A stretch of 33,642 nt of DNA, taken from NCBI GenBank assembly GCA_949294585.1, contig CASFHZ010000003.1:1-33642 (forward strand), written 5' to 3'. Positions 30,601 to 33,642 of this stretch are shown piece after piece. Within the stretch, counting starts at the first letter, position 1. The number at the start of each line of letters is the position of its first letter. The translations under genes and the position numbers were made by a program. Below the pieces are notes generated by a model that was not told the origin of the DNA, ran no database searches, and saw only the letters and a list, made by a program, of their open reading frames with translations. This stretch comes from an uncultured Christensenella sp. Lineage in GTDB: Bacteria > Bacillota > Clostridia > Christensenellales > UBA1242.

Positions 30601-33600
30601 AGTTGAATTTGAAATGATATTAACATTTCCATCAATAGGAACTTTTGTATTATTATCACTTGTTACATTTGTTAAATTAAACACCGTTCTGTTTTGGTCT
30701 TTGTTGCTTGTTCCAATTATGCTTCCACCAATTAAACCAATGTTTGACATATTGTTTAATCCAATATTTGCATTTACATTAATATTGCTTGAAAGCACTG
30801 AAATATTTGAAATATAAGTATCAGTTGAAAGTGATGCTTTACCAAAAACCAAACCTGCTTCTATGTTGTTTTGAATGCTAGATGTAACATTTATATTACT
30901 TTTTAATATTTTAATATTATCAAAAATAGTTAAACCTGTTGCCTCTGCACAAACAACACCAATTATGTTATTTCCCTCTGTGACATTTGCATTGATATCA
31001 GAGAATTTTAGATTTCTAAATTCTGTGTTGTTTGCAGTTCTAACAAATGCAGAATTTTTGCTTAAACTGCTATTAAGTGAAATATTTTTTTCGTATTTAA
31101 CTTCAAAATTACTAAAATATGCACCGTTAGTTGTTTCAAACAATGCTCTATTTTGATTAACTGCAAAGATAAATCCATAAGTTTTTTCGCCGTCTTTACC
31201 TTTTAAGGTGTTAGAGAACCCAACAATTGGTGAAATTCTCTTATCAATAACAATGTAAGCACTATCTCTTGTTATTATATTGTTTCCATCATCTTCTGGG
31301 TCAATCACAAATGTAACATCACCACCCGATGTACGCATTAATTCTATATCACTTTGATTTCTTATGTATATCACATTGTTGTGATAGCCAAACAGAATGT
31401 GTGGGAATAGTTCATCATCATCTCTTTGCCAAGAATTAGAATCCCATTCGTTTCCTTTAAAGATAGAGTCAAACAATTCACCATCATCACCAATTCCTGT
31501 TATTTTTGAGAAAGATGTCACTTTTTCAAGATTGTCATTGTCATTATAGTTATATATAACCTCATTATTTGCAAAAACAATATCTTCTTTTGACAATGCA
31601 GCAACTTTATCAAAACTAAAGTTATCAGATTTTAATAGTGAGTAAACTTCGCTTTCGTTATTTTCATCAGCAAGCCAAACTCCCCAATAGTTTACTGCAT
31701 TTACTTTTGTTAAAGAGCAATCATCAATAGATTGTCCAATAAAACCACCGGCAACTTTTGCTCTTACATCTCCTGATGCATAAACTTCCTCAACAGTTAA
31801 ACTGTTTGATGTTCCCTTTTGTTCAACAAAACCAATTGCACCACCTGCGTATTCGGCTTTTTGGTTGACAACATTTAGTTTTGAATAAGACTTTTCTATT
31901 TTTCCACTCTTATTAAGTCCAACCAAACCTCCAATGGCAATAGGAGCATAATTATCTGCGATGAATAACTGTTCGTTTCCTCTGTCAACAGAATAATCAC
32001 CTTTATAATATTCATCTATTGAATCTTCAATTTGGTCTTGCAATTGTTCTTCACTTTCCGAGCGAACTTGTCTTAAATAACCCATATTATATCCAACAAT
32101 TCCACCTGCAAAACCGTTATAAGATAGAATACCTTGCGTTGTGTAATCTTCAACCATAGCAAGTTCAAATAAAGCATCTTGAACAATTGTTAGAGGACCA
32201 ACATATCCAAACACGCCACCAACAGTTCCACCTGTTATTTGCATTGTACCTTTCGTTTTAAGCATTGTTGCATTTGCATTAGAAGAAACTTCGGCATTTG
32301 CAAAATTGTAGTTATTTATTGATGTTTCTGTGTAGCAATCAATAACACCAATAATTCCACCTGCATATGAAACATAAGAATTTAAAGAATCGTTTGTTCT
32401 TGAATATGCATTATATGATGTATATGAAGAACCTGCAATATTATTATATGATTCAGGATACATAACTGCAGTAACACTTATATCCTTTGTTGATAAGTTA
32501 GAAACATAAGAATTTCCAACAACTCTACCTATTATTCCACCAACAATATTTTTACCTCTAACGGTAACACTGTTTGTGTTTTCATAAGCAGAAGTTAAAT
32601 TCACTCCAACAACAGTAGAATCTGAAACAGTTCCTGCAAGTGCACCAACATATTTAATGTTCTTTGCTTCGATACCAAAAATTTCACCTTCTGCGTTTGT
32701 TGCACCAAGAACAATATCAACATTCATCACAATTGCACCATCAGTTATTTTACTGAAAATTCCAAAGCCTTCAACACTGCTATCAACACCGTTATCAGAC
32801 AGTGCCAAACCATTAATTGTGAAGCCGTTTCCATCAAACTTGCCAATGCCAGATTTATTGCCTGCATCTTTGTATATGCCAGTAAGTGACATACTAGAAG
32901 AAGCAAGTCTGTATATTCTTGTTTCGTTTTCTTCTGTTAAAAGTTCTTGCAAATTGATGTCATTAACAAGTCTGTAACTTCCAAAAATTTGTCCTTTTTC
33001 TTTGTTGACATAATTTCTAGCAGAACCTTTTGTTCCACCCAAAACTTCATCAAATTCTTTTGCATCTCTAATTATTATAGGGTTGTTTTTTGAACCATAT
33101 TCAAAACCATCAACATAGTTAAGCACTGCCATTCCATTTTGTGATTCACTATATGCACTTTCATATCTTAATGAAACTGCTATGTCATTTGGACTAATCA
33201 GTTCTGGGCCTGTTGTTGTTATTTGCCAAATTCCATCTTCTGCATCACTTGAAGCAAAGTTAAATCCATAGTAGTATGATTCAGCAGTTATGGAGTTTAC
33301 AAGTTTTGCACCCTCGCCATATGCTTCTTCAACAATAATGGAAGAATCTTCATTTGCAAGTTCATCATAGTAATATGAATTTTCTATATTGCCATAATTT
33401 TGATAATTACCTCTTTCATCAACGCCAGCAAAGTTCATTTGTGTTGTTGTTGAACCAATAATTCTTGAAAGAGAAAGTGAAGTGTAAATATTTGCATTTT
33501 CATTGTTTATATAAACAAATCCTGCACTTGACCTTCCTGGGTTATTGCTTGTGTTTGTTAAAGTTATATTTGAATAACTATCTCTTATCTCGCCAGAATT

Positions 33601-33642
33601 AGAGTAGATAAATCCTGCACTTATTCCTGATGTTTCAATTCC
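21625..33642 (-). CDS. Giant GLUG-repeat surface protein, 5' end beyond the window (at least 4005 aa)
   Basis: The frame stays open from the TAG at 21625 to the window edge, so the ATG at 33438 is internal. Translating on to 33642 adds 68 residues of the same repeats (AGFIYSNSGEIRDSYSNI). Residue numbers start at the edge. Residues 1-650 carry many GLUG motifs (GGLVGLNKSGKIEKSY near 573). GLUG repeats recur at ~1100-1210, with a domain-opening GDGTSNNPYQIP near 1733, and at ~1918-2060. A strongly hydrophobic 46-residue segment (2162-2207) follows. Beta-helix repeats resume to ~2850, and ~1100 Thr/Ser/Asn-rich beta-strand residues end the protein without LPxTG, SLH or a C-terminal membrane anchor. 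It is probably exported and surface-bound or secreted. The signal peptide, if any, is outside the window. The role, likely adhesion or cell-surface scaffolding together with its downstream paralogue, is inferred. Confidence 0.9.
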   Translation of the reverse strand, partial: GIETSGISAGFIYSNSGEIRDSYSNITLTNTSNNPGRSSAGFVYINNENANIYTSLSLSRIIGSTTTQMNFAGVDERGNYQNYGNIENSYYYDELANEDSSIIVEEAYGEGAKLVNSITAESYYYGFNFASSDAEDGIWQITTTGPELISPNDIAVSLRYESAYSESQNGMAVLNYVDGFEYGSKNNPIIIRDAKEFDEVLGGTKGSARNYVNKEKGQIFGSYRLVNDINLQELLTEENETRIYRLASSSMSLTGIYKDAGNKSGIGKFDGNGFTINGLALSDNGVDSSVEGFGIFSKITDGAIVMNVDIVLGATNAEGEIFGIEAKNIKYVGALAGTVSDSTVVGVNLTSAYENTNSVTVRGKNIVGGIIGRVVGNSYVSNLSTKDISVTAVMYPESYNNIAGSSYTSYNAYSRTNDSLNSYVSYAGGIIGVIDCYTETSINNYNFANAEVSSNANATMLKTKGTMQITGGTVGGVFGYVGPLTIVQDALFELAMVEDYTTQGILSYNGFAGGIVGYNMGYLRQVRSESEEQLQDQIEDSIDEYYKGDYSVDRGNEQLFIADNYAPIAIGGLVGLNKSGKIEKSYSKLNVVNQKAEYAGGAIGFVEQKGTSNSLTVEEVYASGDVRAKVAGGFIGQSIDDCSLTKVNAVNYWGVWLADENNESEVYSLLKSDNFSFDKVAALSKEDIVFANNEVIYNYNDNDNLEKVTSFSKITGIGDDGELFDSIFKGNEWDSNSWQRDDDELFPHILFGYHNNVIYIRNQSDIELMRTSGGDVTFVIDPEDDGNNIITRDSAYIVIDKRISPIVGFSNTLKGKDGEKTYGFIFAVNQNRALFETTNGAYFSNFEVKYEKNISLNSSLSKNSAFVRTANNTEFRNLKFSDINANVTEGNNIIGVVCAEATGLTIFDNIKILKSNINVTSSIQNNIEAGLVFGKASLSTDTYISNISVLSSNINVNANIGLNNMSNIGLIGGSIIGTSNKDQNRTVFNLTNVTSDNNTKVPIDGNVNIISNSTNVVTIKNANVGYLFGNINNVNVQTAIDAQIQSNVSVNGKIQLNQVNIGGFAGNIENSDLTNVCILPNIKIQSTNVNAGVSVGGLVGTINTSSIENCTVGDSDSVFVVENVNGSYVGSLAGYAGTLEGENGDIFKVKSYLNITVKTKDEKSNGDSVYVGGLVGYLSNYNISNSIYYNSIQLFNEANSSVYLAGLCGGINSSNITNSAFTGEVKNVVKVTNEKWSTPTDVSVFLYTSGFIGITSGECDVNNNVVAGNVYPTYAYNSDNGEFDKSVTTDITLMDSYVYGGICAQVDSTGTNSLNIANNICLNTHYNKLDEDLSSNYQANAIVGSYSKENVKDDNDGVVSSNKYSHIYTLCTQSNNDFGENTTLYDLLIEARNVLTNRIVNEDNEKDSFVLWSDDLFTEGTKLNPMLLSLNPSEEIIDGQYIYLQNSSILTKIGILKNSVLVADGAVISFEYNGEQTSPIGAVDKNSYVAGVVSYVNYTNAQDSAGDKQVNVDNTAITLNNDVAGFVQYNSGIIYSCNVRGRSNTENKVINGIIKSSLPVSGFVSENAGLIKESYVASSMISHFKGNKDEVSIAGFVRKNSGAVLSCYASGSLQNSEENSTEYIGLVYAFGPGDVKYCYTICKIINLKSKGATYYVFDNNSSNYYDKIALESNVEIGGESEKTTDEMAVNYKNENLTSIYKGNMSLNVNYAYGYGSFSDGVYASIDYMHHNTGDGTSNNPYQIPNLGKLNQIANGSEEISIYYVLVQDIGSNTKTLDWKSKNVENIVLNGFDGVSSGSHTIKNLLSENGGIFNEIKNSTIKNIVIDSLIIYYYGNNDKVYLGSLGNNAVNSTITGINAFIDENDAFDIENVSEICYGAIIGLLQTNSILTNCSISNTSDNNNTFKIYIGYVSNWIIGGLVGCLDGGTVTNSALNKNISLEFLSDIIPIGNTIIFGGIVGQQLSGTISYSSINSKIDVFTSDLSKNGEDLVLYAGGIVGYVGVNSALEMNDISEYQDATTLIDNCYLTEYANLVVGNQISFITTYAGGISGYGGNITNCYNKAMSITSYAKYQFEPVGDGFDQQQGMNHLPNVYVNGNEEGYSKLFLRQSKQQAYSAGIANQYQSVNSCINYSQVTGGINARSPYAYLEVDGTELNNRLQISMAVVATVVASLAPLLISGTVFPIISVFATSIMASGLAMAFVSIKILSRSIEIPEYYFENTNYKDVYEQYFNDCQVWGTIDAPKNIAEVFSRLIEVITGGKKIGYILEGNSEGKDHQIAGTPNYVDKQKSLLTMFTGNSWMGLNKTDDGKYIYSQESSKLLYVDDIYFDSIGLGREGATKVNAYSVYSGNEDTISSVYEIEINGSSQYGIMDNSVATTIKDGEEVISNVFKTYGLVYNTGFGSFDYKNYTKAVTSDDIEKEDLGDNWSQYNGEWILTTSEEIAKTSLDSMLNSNISFDDDDNAIINIGSQNGEGYSAQKDFRTMTSLINDLVPIIPTDENGLIVDKDSLINNSAIREYIQSYGIEVNAINTEKFHKLCNSLIKGGYTVKVLNDISFNSAITPIGTVSSPFNGSFVGTTSHTDQTTQLSNIKLSYSNTSDETSLGLFGYVKSLTMENITMSYSSDFEIYTTNNINVGGVVGTVVENGKINITDEVALYFYYKDYKVDNFGNRTISKAVSNIGGVIANVSNNCSVNINNLTIEKINIELIASSTSVSNENNAIGGIIGKVANSDVTLTNVEIARDSFETSDFAITTTNSLNSVVGGVIGYVDQTDLILSNVNVNNGIIDVESNNLIIKTGGVVGHLNQGDKKISLNEVNVGLSLISAKTSNPQSATYSAGLFAFAQTFNEENVSMTNVTIQSNVSGQKVYILSGIGGSVYPNSAYASSCVANNVDANAFLIENCETNTKPLSIANPNYESSISTENQLNNNYNELLTSSKQIVYTEGYGKYKDNNGNIKTDYTDILKIDLYEFKAQINKNIENSYVDGKLSTMYNFQKEYLLFVIKETISTQEDETYLYNYEERVYKIIITGTIDNNDYNLVNDVKMEYVTGFKYSSSDLIYNLYKYQAYPLANRTSNFYPLGINASTVTPLTESDLYIDSNGSQRIDLNMIISQTDSTDVQISSNGGSISVNSQDKIDTFEYKNITSDNSNGYSLTVNCIKNDISTSIDIITFNGLTDNNGWKLTNNNNIKSLNLDNLENKTIENVYVVYGENKIQLTSYETSEKIEVNLKTIEGNEINVLDAVYKPYIISCETNEEGLYNYTDYIFITSNSKTLYLGKIYYLSSEQISPNSSRNNFFFPISETIIEFSNDLLPLNEISETNEFSEEIKVDLTTINYEINSSGEINKKQELTTQTYTITLESITSNRFIFDISYESEVQTNEEVVNEITLSYNNSAKANVVNNAVVEGLSGNYIVVSNRLNYSYETSLFSEVFEAYVFTSDGKILQYILEKTSTTEDTFRLVDVQTLTFGPDGNKASVQYADNDNYTYLTFTYGNNDMPFVLEGTYSISVQGNSLRIENSKNNSVYFVVDILNGKLVISEMQYTITLGENTYTIIENIPTNSITIKNETQTVTIKNLFENVDEIGMSFNRYAKFELKQELDIGETYISISTSDNEKELVGIYTDLTMIRVLELFNENNSVYLYQYNAIGNNEEFDMLDENKAVIDASSSKFSLFVEENGALTKSDVDLFNSLLITTGTTIASINRELVDSVVDCVVIKLIGNTTIRFDIDSGFVYNMGTTFITVKDVYDATIEKTFIKYNYTQMVSSNGGYDYLFKFKIDETGKFITIKYSSSNNGCEASVVELLPFNNSYAVKVNINVDNKTMYFTLDGYEIVGSLNVKKLDDYTEYSLGGVVVNGYLLYNDATIKAETDIVVREYIFVRKEVQASATTEPLTITVETSDVVNDTTIYTQTTLTREIAVVNGIITIKDTIIQKFSTTEGVYNDENKILTTRITSVDGVLVQYIPSQNDTFTQNQNYQYSDNEQVCYIISEYDVNGTRIDLTFGAN
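27022..27159 (-). other. Hydrophobic hairpin (two potential membrane segments) inside the giant GLUG protein
   Basis: Residues ~2162-2207 of the visible protein, starting MAVVATVVASLAPLLISG and ending GLAMAFVSIKIL, are 46 residues without a charge until the last Lys, rich in Ala, Val, Gly, Ser and Ile, and long enough to span a membrane twice. The segment interrupts beta-helix sequence. Before it is a repeat-like CINYSQVTGGI and after it a similar CQVWGTIDAP, which suggests an insertion in a loop between helix coils. Composition and small-residue spacing resemble membrane-inserting or glycine-zipper hairpins. Confidence 0.7.

Noticed and set aside
33436..33438. ATG at 33438 as the true start of the upstream giant gene
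   Set aside because: The frame remains open to the window edge and the 68 additional residues continue the same GLUG repeats, so the start is outside.
1..33642. tRNA, rRNA, integrase, transposase, phage or CRISPR-Cas genes
   Set aside because: None were visible on either strand; the only mobile-element-like feature is the ORF-less palindromic element at 11835-11987.

Overview
The window is strongly AT-rich and uses the standard bacterial code: TGG encodes Trp, and no in-frame TGA occurs in the long genes. Promoters are sigma-A type (TTGAC-17-TATA), Shine-Dalgarno sites are strong (AAGGAG, GGAG), lipoprotein signal peptides are short, and RpoB and RpoC have Gram-positive-type lengths and layout. 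Together these suggest a low-GC member of the Bacillota, probably an uncultured gut or animal-associated Clostridia or Mollicutes-like lineage. The taxonomic call is inference; no search was possible.

Layout. Positions 1-4200 hold housekeeping and small accessory genes. aspS is on the minus strand with its own promoter and terminator. A small acidic lipoprotein gene on the plus strand follows. Next is a ~325-bp scar holding the C-terminal remnants of two lost genes, a TspO/MBR-like protein (minus) and a TrkA_C/KtrA-like domain (plus). Then comes an unrecognised 190-aa plus-strand gene with an almost perfect promoter. Positions 4200-11468 are rpoB-rpoC (minus), transcribed from a near-consensus promoter about 180 nt upstream of rpoB through a structured leader. 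The usual neighbours, rplJ-rplL upstream and rpsL-rpsG downstream, are absent. RpoB carries Gln at the position equivalent to E. coli His526, so natural rifamycin resistance is predicted.

Positions 11780-12012 form a nested palindromic region. A 153-bp element with 17-bp terminal inverted repeats and a long internal hairpin (MITE-like, or a structured RNA) lies between two similar GC-rich hairpins. One of these hairpins has a U-tract and is the likely terminator for the giant genes.

Positions 12019-33642, about 64% of the window, are two giant minus-strand genes 30 bp apart. The downstream gene encodes a complete 3191-aa predicted lipoprotein. The upstream gene encodes at least 4005 aa and runs off the right edge. 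Both are built of bacterial Ig-like or beta-sandwich stretches and GLUG-type beta-helix repeats (GGxxGxxxxGxIxxxxxxG). A ~600-residue block at the end of the first protein is colinear with the start of the visible part of the second, so the two are paralogues. The second also has a 46-residue hydrophobic hairpin in the middle of its beta-helix region, which is unusual for a secreted adhesin. The pair looks like a giant cell-surface or secreted adhesin/interaction system. This operon and the palindromic element beside it are the least explained parts of the window.
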